DNA from: Streptomyces sp. GQFP
GTDB taxonomy: Bacteria; Actinomycetota; Actinomycetes; Streptomycetales; Streptomycetaceae
Reading direction: 5' to 3'
Length of the DNA stretch: 64,000 nt
Assembly: GCF_021545335.1 (NCBI RefSeq)
Contig: NZ_CP089312.1
Coordinates: forward strand, 1,364,001 to 1,428,000
Shown: piece by piece, positions 43,167 through 53,940 of the stretch
Layout of the letters: each line of letters begins with the position of its first letter
Numbering within the stretch: the stretch's first letter is position 1
Program-made: the position numbers and the translations under genes
The notes under the pieces: model-generated
The model's input: only the letters and a program-made list of their open reading frames with translations
The model's database searches: none
What the model was told of the DNA's origin: nothing

Positions 43167-44302
43167 CGGACGACCAGGACGACCGCGCCGGGCAGGGCGG
43201 CCACGAAGCTCAGTACTCCGTACACGACGGCGACGCTCAGCCCCATGCTCGCGCCCAGTCCCGCCGCGCCGAACGCCCAGGCGGTGACGCCCTCGCGGGG
43301 GCCCCAGCCGCCGACGTTCAGCGGCAGGCCCATCGCCAGCAGCGCCAGTACGGCCAGCGGCAGCAACTCGGCGACGGGCGCCGAGGATCCGGCGACCCGG
43401 GCGGCGACCACGAACATGCCGAGGTGGCCGGAGAGGACGATCACCGAGGAGAGCGCCACGCCCGGCGCGTTCTGGCGGGAGAGCAGGGCGCCACGGGCCT
43501 CGGCGAGTACGGCCTGCACGGCCCGGGCCTTGCGGGCCGCGACGCTCGGGGCCCGGTTCATCCGTACCGCGGCGACGACCGCGAGGGCGCCCACGGCGGC
43601 GAAGGCGGCCATCAGGGCGACCCGGCGGGCCTCGGCCATCACGGGTGACGGCTGGGTCAGCAGCACGCCCGCGCCGACGGCGAGCAGCGCGATCTGTCCG
43701 GCGGCGCGTTCGAGGACGACCGCGCGGACTCCGCGTCCGACGTCGCCGGCGCTCTGTCCGTGCCGTACCGCGCGGTGCACGTCGCCGAGGACGCCGCCGG
43801 GGAGGGCCGCGTTCAGGAACAGCGAGCGGTAGTAGTCGGCGATCGCGGGGACGAGGGGCAGCCTGATCCGCAGGCTGCGGGCGACCAGGGCCCAGCGCCA
43901 GGCGCTGAACACGGTGGTCAGCAGGCCGATGCCGAGGGCGATGAACAGGGTCGGTACGTCGATGCGGCGCAGGCCGTCGAGGAAGACGCCGGTGCCGAGG
44001 CGCCAGAGGAGTACGCCGAGGATCGTTGCTCCGGCGAGGGTTCCCAGGTGGGGCCTCAGGGCTCGGGCGGCTCGGCGGAGTCGGCTCGGGCGGGGTGTCT
44101 GGGGGGCGACCCTGTCTCCTACGAAGCCGATGACTCCGGCGCGGCCGGCCGAGGCGCGCCCGTCTGCCGGTACGGCTGTCCTGCGGAGGCGGGTATCGGC
44201 ATGCGCCGCGGGATATGCGAGTTGTCGGCCGCGGGCCGGTGGGGGCTGGTCGCGCAGTTCCCCGCGCCCCTTAGGGGGCGCGACGACCGTCTGCATGCTC
44301 AT
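42980..44302 (-). CDS. LPG-synthase-TM/UPF0104 flippase-like membrane protein
   Basis: About 440 aa, roughly eight TM segments, in the family of the lysylphosphatidylglycerol synthase membrane domain, which moves or uses lipid-linked products. It has LGTLAGATILGVLLWRLGTG, YYRSLFLNAALPGGVLGDVHR and LPLNVGGWGPREGVTAWAFG. ATG 44302 overlaps the methyltransferase stop (ATGA). The first 70 residues are low complexity and include a translated dispersed repeat (PKGRGELRDQPPPARGR); the real fold starts near residue 80. The 60-residue tail overlaps the creatininase-family gene. Confidence 0.85.
   Translation of the reverse strand: MSMQTVVAPPKGRGELRDQPPPARGRQLAYPAAHADTRLRRTAVPADGRASAGRAGVIGFVGDRVAPQTPRPSRLRRAARALRPHLGTLAGATILGVLLWRLGTGVFLDGLRRIDVPTLFIALGIGLLTTVFSAWRWALVARSLRIRLPLVPAIADYYRSLFLNAALPGGVLGDVHRAVRHGQSAGDVGRGVRAVVLERAAGQIALLAVGAGVLLTQPSPVMAEARRVALMAAFAAVGALAVVAAVRMNRAPSVAARKARAVQAVLAEARGALLSRQNAPGVALSSVIVLSGHLGMFVVAARVAGSSAPVAELLPLAVLALLAMGLPLNVGGWGPREGVTAWAFGAAGLGASMGLSVAVVYGVLSFVAALPGAVVLVVRYFWSPTEPAVSTEPSVLTESSSPDSVSIEKYAPKESAKLASNAFPFSAEPSEGRPMTPESV
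44230..44282 (-). repeat. Dispersed repeat, GGGGCGCGGGG family, copy 2, inside a coding frame
   Basis: The minus strand reads GGGGCGCGGGGAACTGCGCG, ACCAGCCCCCACCGGCCCGC, near-identical to the copies at 49732 and 62763. Here it lies within the 5' end of the flippase-like gene and stays open in that frame. Confidence 0.85.
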
Positions 44303-45333
44303 GATGTGGCCCCGCCCTTCGGCCTCGCCAGTGCCAAGAGGTCGCTGTGGTGGACCTCCACCCGCAACTCGCCCGCCGCGCACGCCTCCAGGCGTTCGGC
44401 CAGGTATTTGTCGGCCTTCGGCTTCAGGGACGGGCGTTCCTCCACCGCTGCCGCCACCCAACCGCGCAGCCACTCCGCGGTGAGCGGGGCCTCTACGGGG
44501 CCGAGGCGCCAGGCACTCGGGTGGACGTGGACGGTGGCGCCGCGCTGGTCGAAGGCCTCGCAGGCCGCCGTGACCGCGTCGGGGCCGAGGAGTCCCGCAC
44601 GTCGCTGGTGGGCGTTGAAGGCGTCGGCGATGTCCCCGTCCAGCGGGTCGGGGGCGGCGAACTCGACGCGGCCGGCCACGGACAGGGTCAGCAGGGCCGG
44701 GCAGCCGACGCCCGCACAGGCCGTGGCGAGGGCGTCGACCTCCTCACGGGTGAGGACGTCAAGGAGGGCGGACGCGGTGACCAGTGAGGCGCCGACCAGG
44801 GCGTCGGAGGTCAGCCGGGCGACATCGCCGCGCCGGGTCTCGACCGTCACACGGCTGCCGTCGGCGGCGGCGCGCGGGGAGGCCACGGCGGCGAAGTGCA
44901 GGAGGTAGGGGTCGCGGTCGTGCAGGACCCAGTGCTGGGCGCCGTCGAGCCGGGGTGCGAGCCAGCGGCCCATGGAGCCGGTGCCGCAGCCCAGGTCGTG
45001 GACGACGAGGCCGCCCGCCTTGCCGGGCAGGTTGGCCAGCCGGATGCGGAGCGGGTCGAGCAGTTCGACGGCGCGTGCGGCGGCGTCGGCGCCCTCGCGC
45101 AGCTCCAGCCAGTCGGGCGCGTACCGGGGCGGGTCGTCGGGCCCGGCCTCGCGCAGCCGGATCGTGCCCCGCTCCCCCGGATTGACCGGCCCGGCGCCTG
45201 CCTTGACGTCCCGGTGTGTGGGCTGGGCCGGAATCCCGGCGGCGGGCTTGGAGTTCGTGTCCACCGGAGTCACCGGTCCCCGTCGCTGGATCTCGGACGC
45301 CGCCGAAGTCGTGATCGTCGTCGCCTTCTTCAT
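44299..45333 (-). CDS. Class I SAM-dependent methyltransferase
   Basis: 344 aa. SAM motif I VVHDLGCGTGSMGRWLAPRL near residue 110, then WVLHDRDPYLLHFAAV and RRGDVARL. The first 60 residues are a separate low-complexity segment whose beginning (MKKATTITTSAASEIQRRG) resembles the N-termini of the three short ORFs just upstream. ATG 45333 has AAGGAG upstream and overlaps the stop of the nearest short ORF (ATGA). Acceptor unknown; the operon suggests a sugar or pyrimidine/pterin-like intermediate. Confidence 0.88.
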   Translation of the reverse strand: MKKATTITTSAASEIQRRGPVTPVDTNSKPAAGIPAQPTHRDVKAGAGPVNPGERGTIRLREAGPDDPPRYAPDWLELREGADAAARAVELLDPLRIRLANLPGKAGGLVVHDLGCGTGSMGRWLAPRLDGAQHWVLHDRDPYLLHFAAVASPRAAADGSRVTVETRRGDVARLTSDALVGASLVTASALLDVLTREEVDALATACAGVGCPALLTLSVAGRVEFAAPDPLDGDIADAFNAHQRRAGLLGPDAVTAACEAFDQRGATVHVHPSAWRLGPVEAPLTAEWLRGWVAAAVEERPSLKPKADKYLAERLEACAAGELRVEVHHSDLLALARPKGGATS

Positions 45334-45509
45334 GCCGCGCTCCTTGCTTCTGGGGGAGTCCGCTCCGGCGTCCTCATGAGACTCCGCAGCACGGCCACCC
45401 GGCGTCCCCGAGCGGCCACCAGCTCCACGTCGACGTCCACGGGCGTCGTAGAACCCCGCAGCGCCGCCTCCGACCCGGCGGAAACCGCCACCGTCATCGC
45501 CTTCCTCAT
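45330..45509 (-). CDS. Junction ORF A, 59 aa
   Basis: Short ORF with ATG and GGGGAG ribosome site. It begins MRKAMTVAVSAGSEAALRG, like the methyltransferase N-terminus, and ends ELVAARGRRVAVLRSLM...ARSAA, like the C-terminus of the glycosyltransferase upstream (RGRRAALDGWAATARSLAG...PRRAA). Start and stop overlap the neighbouring ORFs by four bases at both ends. Exactly the length of ORF B. May be an expressed peptide or only a coupling relay. Confidence 0.6.
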   Translation of the reverse strand: MRKAMTVAVSAGSEAALRGSTTPVDVDVELVAARGRRVAVLRSLMRTPERTPPEARSAA

Positions 45510-45685
45510 GCCGCGCTCCCCACTCGCCCGGAAGCCCACTCCGACGCCCCGACCAGACTCCGCAGCGCGGCCACCCGGCGTCCCCGAGCAGCGACCAGCT
45601 CCATGCCGGAGCCAACGGACAGCACCGAACCCCGCCGCCCCGCCTCCGACCCGGCCGAAACCGCCACCGTCATCGCCTTCCTCAT
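45506..45685 (-). CDS. Junction ORF B, 59 aa
   Basis: Same 180-base length, ribosome site and plan as ORF A: MRKAMTVAVSAGSEAGRRG at the start and ELVAARGRRVAALRSLVGAS...GRVGSAA at the end, with a different middle. DNA around both starts is almost identical over 50 bases, at an offset of 176. Differences from ORF A are substitutions without frameshift. Confidence 0.6.
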   Translation of the reverse strand: MRKAMTVAVSAGSEAGRRGSVLSVGSGMELVAARGRRVAALRSLVGASEWASGRVGSAA

Positions 45686-46097
45686 GCCGCGCTCCCCACT
45701 CGCCCAGGAGCCCACTCCGACATCCCGACCAGACTCCGCAACGCGGCCACCCGGCGTCCCCGAGCAGCGGACAGCTCGGTGTCGGCGTCCGCGGAGGCCA
45801 CCGGACCCGGCGAGGTTCCCGAGGGAATCCGGCCCAGTACCCCGACGGCACTGCGCAGGGCAGCGACCCGGTGTGCCCGGGTGGCGACCGGCTCGATGTC
45901 GTCGTCCCTGAGCGCGTCCGATCCGGCCGAGGCCGTCGTCGTCGTGTGTCTCACGTCGGCCTCCTCGATTCCCGGGAGAAGCGCCCGTCGTAGCAGTGAC
46001 ACTTCCCGGCGTCCCTGTACGGCCGCCGCTTCGGCGTCGGTGGCCACGAGCACCACCAGACCCGGCCGTCCGGCCGCCGGCATGGTCATCGCCCTCT

Positions 46098-46101
<4 letters not shown>
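45682..46101 (-). CDS. Junction ORF C, 139 aa with three internal units
   Basis: ATG 46101 with GGAGGG upstream; start overlaps the glycosyltransferase stop (ATGA) and its stop overlaps ORF B. It begins MKRAMTMPAAGRPGLV and contains three related units ending RREVSLLRRALLPG, AHRVAALRSAVGVLGRIPSG and ARGRRVAALRSLVGMSEW. The second matches the glycosyltransferase end SLAGVLGRIPWEP closely. No TM, signal or enzyme motif. Confidence 0.6.
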
Positions 46102-48821
<2,720 letters not shown>

Positions 48822-48927
48822 CGGAGTCCTCCTGAACGCTTGGGAAGTTGTTCACGTACCGAGATGTGCACAGTCCGCGCACAGTACGCGGCATGATCCA
48901 CTCTGTACATACGGCGGAGGACGAGCG

Positions 48928-49722
48928 GTGGCCCTGAACTACACGTACGACGTAAGGCCGGCACAGCAGGAGACCGCTCTGGGAGCGGGCATTCAGATCC
49001 TGTTGCTGGTCTTGCTGGGCTCCGCATTCGGTCTGGGCCCGGCGGGCTGGCTGACCGGGCTGACGTTCGCGTTCGCCACCTGGGCCGTTCTGTCCCGCGC
49101 GCTGCACCGGTCCGGGTCGAAGTCGTTCGGCCCGGCCAACCGTGTGACTCTCGGCCGGGCGACCCTGGTCGGCGGGGTGACGGCCCTGGTCGCGGACTCC
49201 TTCGAGAGCTCGCCGCCGGTCACACTGTTCGTCGGTCTGACGGCCGTGGCCCTGATCCTCGACGGTGTGGACGGCAAGGTCGCCCGCCGCACCGGCACCT
49301 GCTCGACACTGGGCGCGCGCTTCGACATGGAGGTCGACGCGTTCCTGATCCTGGTGCTGAGCGTGTACGTGTCGATGTCGCTGGGCCCGTGGGTCCTGCT
49401 GATCGGCGGCATGCGCTACGCCTTCGTCGCCGCCGCCCGCGTCCTGCCCTGGCTGAACGCCCCGCTCCCCCCGAGCACCGCCCGCAAGACCGTGGCCGCC
49501 CTCCAGGGCATCCTGCTCCTGGTCGGCGCCTCCGGCTACCTGCCCCACACGGCCACGCAGGCCGTCGTCGCCCTGGCCCTTGGCACGCTGGTCTGGTCGT
49601 TCGGCCGCGACATCCTGTGGCTGTACCGCACGTCCCGTCCGCGCACGACACCGGTCGCGTCGTACGCGGACGTGGAACAGCAACTGCGCGCACTGGTACC
49701 GGCCGAGTCCATGTCCCGGTGA
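48928..49722 (+). CDS. CDP-alcohol phosphatidyltransferase
   Basis: 264 aa, about six TM segments. The diagnostic motif is complete: DGVDGKVARR at residues 112-121, then TLGARFDMEVD, giving the DG..AR........G...D...D pattern that binds metal and CDP-alcohol. It joins a phosphatidyl group to an alcohol such as inositol or another polyol. GTG 48928 has GGAGG seven bases upstream. Divergent from the MDR dehydrogenase; alcohol acceptor unknown. Confidence 0.92.
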   Translation: MALNYTYDVRPAQQETALGAGIQILLLVLLGSAFGLGPAGWLTGLTFAFATWAVLSRALHRSGSKSFGPANRVTLGRATLVGGVTALVADSFESSPPVTLFVGLTAVALILDGVDGKVARRTGTCSTLGARFDMEVDAFLILVLSVYVSMSLGPWVLLIGGMRYAFVAAARVLPWLNAPLPPSTARKTVAALQGILLLVGASGYLPHTATQAVVALALGTLVWSFGRDILWLYRTSRPRTTPVASYADVEQQLRALVPAESMSR

Positions 49723-49731
49723 GGGCCACCC

Positions 49732-49795
49732 GCGCCCCAAAGGGGCGCGGGGAACTGCGCGACCAGCCCCCACCGCCCCGCGGCCAAAGAACCGC
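49732..49795 (+). repeat. Dispersed repeat, GGGGCGCGGGG family, copy 3
   Basis: Starts with hairpin GCGCCCC-AAA-GGGGCGC and continues GGGGAACTGCGCGACCAG, CCCCCACCGCCCCGCGG. Ten bases after the CDP-alcohol transferase stop and between convergent genes, where the hairpin can act as terminator. Confidence 0.85.
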
Positions 49796-49807
49796 CCAAC
49801 ATCAGCC

Positions 49808-50506
49808 TTACGAACGTGAACCTCGGGCCCTGACCAGCGCGAACACCGCCGCAGCCAGCCCCAGCACCCCCACAACCAACCCGGCGATCCCCAGCCCACG
49901 AGCCGTCGAGTCACTGGCCGAGGCCGAAACAGCCTGACCGGCACTGCTCTTCGCCGAAGCCGGCGCCGCCACAAGCTGCAGCGAGGGCGCCGGATTCTCC
50001 GGCTCCTCCTGTCCCGTCTGAGGCGTCTCGATCCAGCGGACGACATTGCCGTCGGAGTAGGTCTGCAGGGTCTTGAAGGCCAACTGGCCCGTGTCATCAG
50101 GGAGTTGACCGAACGCGACGTCGAAGTCCTCGTACTCCCCCTCCTCGATCTTTCCGCCGGACCAGGTGATCTCGGAGACGGCGTCGGTGATCGTCCCGTC
50201 GTCCGTCTTGATCGGCGTCTTGAGCTTGGTGGTCGTGACCTTCGCGGTCCAGCCCTCCTCCGGGGTGACCAGCACGCCGAGGACGGGGTGGTCGGTGGGC
50301 AGGAAGACCTGGACCTTCGTGGTGCTCGCGGTGTCCTCCTCGTTGGGGACCCGGAAGGTCAGGATGCCGTCCGTGGCGCCCTTGGTGTAGCTCTCGGGGT
50401 GCACGGTGACGTGCGCGAAGGCGGAACCGGCCGCCGCGAGGACACCGGCGGCGGTGAGCCCGGTGACGACGCCGGCGCGGCGCAGGGTGATGCGTGTGGG
50501 GAACAT
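49808..50506 (-). CDS. YcnI/DUF1775 copper-associated membrane-anchored protein
   Basis: 232 aa exported protein. Signal peptide ends at AAAGSAFA, exposing His as the mature N-terminus (HVTVHPESYTKG), as in YcnI-type domains that bind copper with this His. The domain includes LTFRVPNEEDTASTTKVQVF, VLVTPEEGWTAKV and VSEITWSGG. A C-terminal TM (LGIAGLVVGVLGLAAAVFALV) anchors it. The next gene downstream encodes a His/Met-rich membrane protein. Confidence 0.9.
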   Translation of the reverse strand: MFPTRITLRRAGVVTGLTAAGVLAAAGSAFAHVTVHPESYTKGATDGILTFRVPNEEDTASTTKVQVFLPTDHPVLGVLVTPEEGWTAKVTTTKLKTPIKTDDGTITDAVSEITWSGGKIEEGEYEDFDVAFGQLPDDTGQLAFKTLQTYSDGNVVRWIETPQTGQEEPENPAPSLQLVAAPASAKSSAGQAVSASASDSTARGLGIAGLVVGVLGLAAAVFALVRARGSRS

Positions 50507-50552
50507 GGGCGGAACTCCGCATTTCCGTACTGGTGACTGCTGTCGAGGACTT

Positions 50553-51122
50553 TCAGGGCGTGTACGGAATCCCTGTCGGCGGTCCTCGACCGCTCACCGC
50601 GTAGCGGAGGAGCAGCCGGCGCGGCCGGACGACCGACGACGACATGCGCCCGGGGGCCGGGCGGGGCGGCACGGCGGGCGCGTCCCGCCACCAGGCGGCG
50701 AGGCCCGGTACGAAGGCGACGGCCCAGCGCAGCAGCGACCACAGCGCGGCCTCGCCCCGCCGCAGACACCAGGAGGCGGCCAGCGCGGCGAGGACGTGGG
50801 CACTCATGACGTGGGAGTGCGCGTGGGCCATCGACATCCCGGGGTGGTGCATGGGCGCCATGGTCCGGCCACGCACCGCCCCGAACGCGAGGTGCAGCCC
50901 CGCCTGGGTGGCCAGCGTCAGGCCGCCGATCCCCGGCAGCGACCGCTCCCGTCCGCCGAGCAGCCACCCGGCGGCGAACACGGCCGCGAACCCGGCGCCG
51001 TCGGCCGACAGAGCCGGTGGCGCGCCGGTGGCGAGGCCGTGCGCGGCAGCGGCAAGCAGCACACACACCGCGGCGAACACCGCGGCGCGCAGACTCCGTA
51101 CCGCCGGGGAAGCGTCGCTCAT
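50553..51122 (-). CDS. His/Met-rich small membrane protein, partner of YcnI
   Basis: 189 aa, about five hydrophobic segments (LRAAVFAAVCVLLAAAAHGL, GFAAVFAAGWLLGG, HVLAALAASWCL). A loop near residues 85-105 is dense in His and Met (MHHPGMSMAHAHSH), suited to copper binding. Start ATG 51122; stop is 46 bases before the YcnI start, same strand, so they are likely co-transcribed. Family not firmly recognised; copper handling inferred from composition and neighbour. Confidence 0.75.
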   Translation of the reverse strand: MSDASPAVRSLRAAVFAAVCVLLAAAAHGLATGAPPALSADGAGFAAVFAAGWLLGGRERSLPGIGGLTLATQAGLHLAFGAVRGRTMAPMHHPGMSMAHAHSHVMSAHVLAALAASWCLRRGEAALWSLLRWAVAFVPGLAAWWRDAPAVPPRPAPGRMSSSVVRPRRLLLRYAVSGRGPPTGIPYTP

Positions 51123-51150
51123 CGTGCCGGGATCCTCCCACAGGCGGACC

Positions 51151-51246
51151 CCGGCGGACCTGGGGGCTCCGCCCCCAGACCCCCGTATCGCGCTGAACGC
51201 GCTCGTCCTCAAACTCCCCCAGAGGGGGGACCCCCAACGGGCTGAA
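51151..51246 (-). repeat. Second type of dispersed intergenic element (CTGGGGGCTCC type)
   Basis: Contains hairpin CTGGGGGC-TCC-GCCCCCAG (51160-51178), then CCCCCGTATCGCGCTGAACG and CTCGTCCTCAAAC, ending ACGGGCTGAA. Elements of this composition are frequent at Streptomyces gene ends. It separates galU from the YcnI-partner gene and probably terminates galU. Confidence 0.65.
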
Positions 51247-51265
51247 TAGCCCGGGGAACGGCGGG

Positions 51266-52177
51266 TCACTCGCCTCCGGCGGTCTCCTCGTCCTCCAGTT
51301 CCTTCGCCAGGCGGCGCAGATGCGGGCCGTACTCCGGGTCGTTGAGCGCTGCCGCGAACTGGGCGGTGAGGTAGGCGAGGGGGTTGCCGGTGTCGTACCA
51401 GCGGCCGTGGATCACCTGGCCGTAGACGGCGCGGTTGGCGGCGTAGGCGTTGATGGCGTCGGTGAGGTAGACCTCACCGGTGCGGTGGTCGTACCAGCGC
51501 TTGGTCTGTTCGCGCAGTTCGTCGATGATGCCGGGCGTGATGACGTAGCCGCCGATGGCCGCGTACGAGGAAGGCGCGTCCTGCGGGCGGGGCTTCTCGA
51601 CCAGGCCGGTGATGCGCAGCAGACCGTCGTCGAGGTCCTCCTTGACGACGGGGACGCCGTAGCGCTGCGAGTCGCCCGGGTCCATCGGCATCAGCGCGAG
51701 GACCGGGGAGTTGGTGGCCTCGTACGCCTTGATCAGCTGCTGGGCGCGCGGGACCTCGGCGACGAACACGTCGTCGGGCCACAGCACCAGCAGCGGCTCG
51801 TCGCCGATGTTGCGCGAGGCGTTGAGGACGGGGGTGCCGTTGCCGTACGGACCCTGCTGGTAGAGGTAGGTGATGTGGCCGAGCCGGGACAGCTCGCCGA
51901 CCTCCTCCACGGCGTCCGCGTACGCCGACTTGCCGTCGGCGCGCAGCTGGTCGACGAGGCCGGGGTTGGGCCGGAAGTGGTCCTGGATCAGCCCCTTGTC
52001 GCCGGACACGACGATGGTGATGTCGGTGATGCCGGAGGCCACGAGCTCCCGGACGGTGTGCTCGATGACGGGCTTGTCACCGACGGGCAGCATCTCCTTC
52101 GGTGTCGCCTTGGTGAGCGGCAGCAGCCGGGACCCCAGTCCGGCTGCGGGAATGACTGCCCTGCGAATCGTGGCCAT
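51266..52177 (-). CDS. galU: UTP-glucose-1-phosphate uridylyltransferase
   Basis: 303 aa nucleotidyltransferase making UDP-glucose. Signature PAAGLGSRLLPLTKATPKEM at the N-terminus, YLYQQGPYGNGTPVLNA, LWPDDVFV, GLVEKPRPQDAPSSYA and GRWYDTGNPLAYL. ATG 52177 was chosen by match to the family; longer in-frame starts exist. It may supply donor sugar for nearby glycosyltransferases. Confidence 0.95.
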   Translation of the reverse strand: MATIRRAVIPAAGLGSRLLPLTKATPKEMLPVGDKPVIEHTVRELVASGITDITIVVSGDKGLIQDHFRPNPGLVDQLRADGKSAYADAVEEVGELSRLGHITYLYQQGPYGNGTPVLNASRNIGDEPLLVLWPDDVFVAEVPRAQQLIKAYEATNSPVLALMPMDPGDSQRYGVPVVKEDLDDGLLRITGLVEKPRPQDAPSSYAAIGGYVITPGIIDELREQTKRWYDHRTGEVYLTDAINAYAANRAVYGQVIHGRWYDTGNPLAYLTAQFAAALNDPEYGPHLRRLAKELEDEETAGGE

Positions 52178-52360
52178 GGGCCCCCCTGTACGAAAACGCG
52201 TACGTTTCATCGGTCGGTAGTACTTAGTGGTGCGTGGTCCTGCTCGGCGGTGCTCGGCGCCGCTCACCCGCGCGTGTCGGCGCGGGTGGTGTGACGCTAC
52301 CAATCGGCATGCCCCACCGCCGCACCTCTCAGACCCCGCAGGTGCTCCCCGGCCACCGGT

Positions 52361-53593
52361 TCAAGCCCGCCGCGGCAGTACGGCGATGGCCGCGAGGGGT
52401 ACGGCGGCCAGCACCAGCCAAGGGACGGCGGCGGGCAGTCCGGTGTCGAGGAGGGTGCCGGTCAGCGAGCTGCCGACCAGCACGATCAGGCCGGAAACCG
52501 ACGACAGGGCGCCGGTGTAGAGGCCGAGCCGGCCGTCTTCGGCGAGGTCGGGGACCCAGGCGCGGGCGACCGGCGCGACCAGCATCTGGCCGAAGGTGAG
52601 CAGGACGACGAACCCGGCGGCGGGCAGCAGCCCGACGGTTCCGGTCCAGGCCGCGGGCCTGGCCAGCGCCACGACGGCGAATCCGGCGGAGATCAGCAGC
52701 ATCCCGACGACCATCGAGCGGCGCAGGGCGAGACGGTCGCCGACCCAGCGGGTGACCGGCAGTTGGGCGGTCACGACGAGTAGCGAGGAGAGGGCGAACA
52801 GCCAGGCCAGGGCGGTCTGCGAGCCGGTCGCGCGCTCGACCTCGTCGGGGAGCGCGAGGTACAGCTGGTTGTACGCGAGGAGATAGGCGCCGTACGCGGA
52901 GCAGAGTGCGAGAAACCGACGGTTGCGCAGCAGTGTGCGCACGCCCCCTTTCGCGCGTATGCGCTCCCTGCCGGGTATGTGCTGCGGAAGCAGCCAGGCG
53001 TGCCCGGCGAGAACGAGGACGAAGATTCCGGCGCCCGCGAGACAGACGACACGGAAGTCGACGGACAGCAGCAGTCCGCCGAGCAGTGGCCCGACGAAGG
53101 CGCCCGCCTGTCCGGCGACGGTGAACAGGGCGAGGACGCGGGTGCGTGAGCCGCCGCCCTGCTCCTCCCAGACCACGGCCTGCCGGGCGACCTCGGACTC
53201 GACGGCGGGCGAGAAGAGGGCCGCGGCGAAGCCGATGAGGAGGACGGCGCCGATGACGGTCGCGGTCGAGTCGGCATAGCCGAGCCAGGCGAAGCCGGCG
53301 ATGCGCAGGGCGCACCCCGCGAGCACCACGGGCCGGATGCCGTACCGGTCGGCGAGCGCACCCCCGACCACGAACAGCCCCTGCTGACTGAAGGTACGCA
53401 GCCCGAGCACGAACCCGACGAGCCAGCCGGCCATGCCGATCGCCTGCCCGAGATGCTCGGAGAGAAAGGGCAGAACGGCGAAGAAGCCGACGTTGAAGGC
53501 GAGTTGGGTGAGGATCAGCAGCCGCAGCAGCGGCGACAGCCGCGTCCGGGCGGGCGTCCCGCCCTGAAGACCGGCGGTTGCTGGGGTGGTCAC
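52361..53593 (-). CDS. MFS exporter downstream of the binding-protein transporter
   Basis: 410 aa, about 12 TMs: LTQLAFNVGFFAVLPFLSEH in TM1, GGALADRYGIRPVVLAG in loop 2-3, ALFSPAVESEVARQ. Single-domain exporter of the MdtH kind. GTG 53593 overlaps the stop of the junction ORF (GTGA). Same operon as an opine/peptide-type binding protein and permease; exporter plus importer in one metal-responsive operon recalls metallophore loci, but no synthetase is present here. Confidence 0.88.
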   Translation of the reverse strand: MTTPATAGLQGGTPARTRLSPLLRLLILTQLAFNVGFFAVLPFLSEHLGQAIGMAGWLVGFVLGLRTFSQQGLFVVGGALADRYGIRPVVLAGCALRIAGFAWLGYADSTATVIGAVLLIGFAAALFSPAVESEVARQAVVWEEQGGGSRTRVLALFTVAGQAGAFVGPLLGGLLLSVDFRVVCLAGAGIFVLVLAGHAWLLPQHIPGRERIRAKGGVRTLLRNRRFLALCSAYGAYLLAYNQLYLALPDEVERATGSQTALAWLFALSSLLVVTAQLPVTRWVGDRLALRRSMVVGMLLISAGFAVVALARPAAWTGTVGLLPAAGFVVLLTFGQMLVAPVARAWVPDLAEDGRLGLYTGALSSVSGLIVLVGSSLTGTLLDTGLPAAVPWLVLAAVPLAAIAVLPRRA

Positions 53594-53940
53594 TGGAGAG
53601 CCAACTCTCGTGAATCCGGGAGGTGTTGGGACGCGGGCACAGTCATCCGGGGCGGCGGCATCCAGAGCGGCGCCGGGCACATCCGGGCAGGCGGCTCACC
53701 GTTGCGGGCAGCTGCGGAGGCGCCCGCCGGAAGGCCGGCCTTCTTGTCTCCCGGCGAGCTCGGGCCGCGCACACCGTCTCCCGCCGGGACAACCGGGATC
53801 ATCGGAAGGCCAACTCCCGCGCCTCCCGAAGCGGTTGAGCCGCACCCACCACCCTCCGCCGCCACCCCGTCCCGAGCAGCCGCGACAGGCACATCCGCGC
53901 GGACAGCCCGGCCCTCGGCAACGGTTCCGGAGGCGATCAC
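53590..53940 (-). CDS. Junction ORF D, 116 aa, coupled at both ends
   Basis: GTG 53940 overlaps the permease stop and its own stop overlaps the MFS start (GTGA both times). Its C-terminus VPASQHLPDSRELALQ copies the permease C-terminus VRAAQHRPETRELAFR. Internal units repeat: VGLPMIPVVPAGDG and AGLPAGASAAARNG, with a related one across the permease stop. Ala/Gly/Pro-rich, no TM or signal. Either a real linker peptide or a relay left by tandem duplication of the gene junction. Confidence 0.55.
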   Translation of the reverse strand: MIASGTVAEGRAVRADVPVAAARDGVAAEGGGCGSTASGGAGVGLPMIPVVPAGDGVRGPSSPGDKKAGLPAGASAAARNGEPPARMCPAPLWMPPPRMTVPASQHLPDSRELALQ

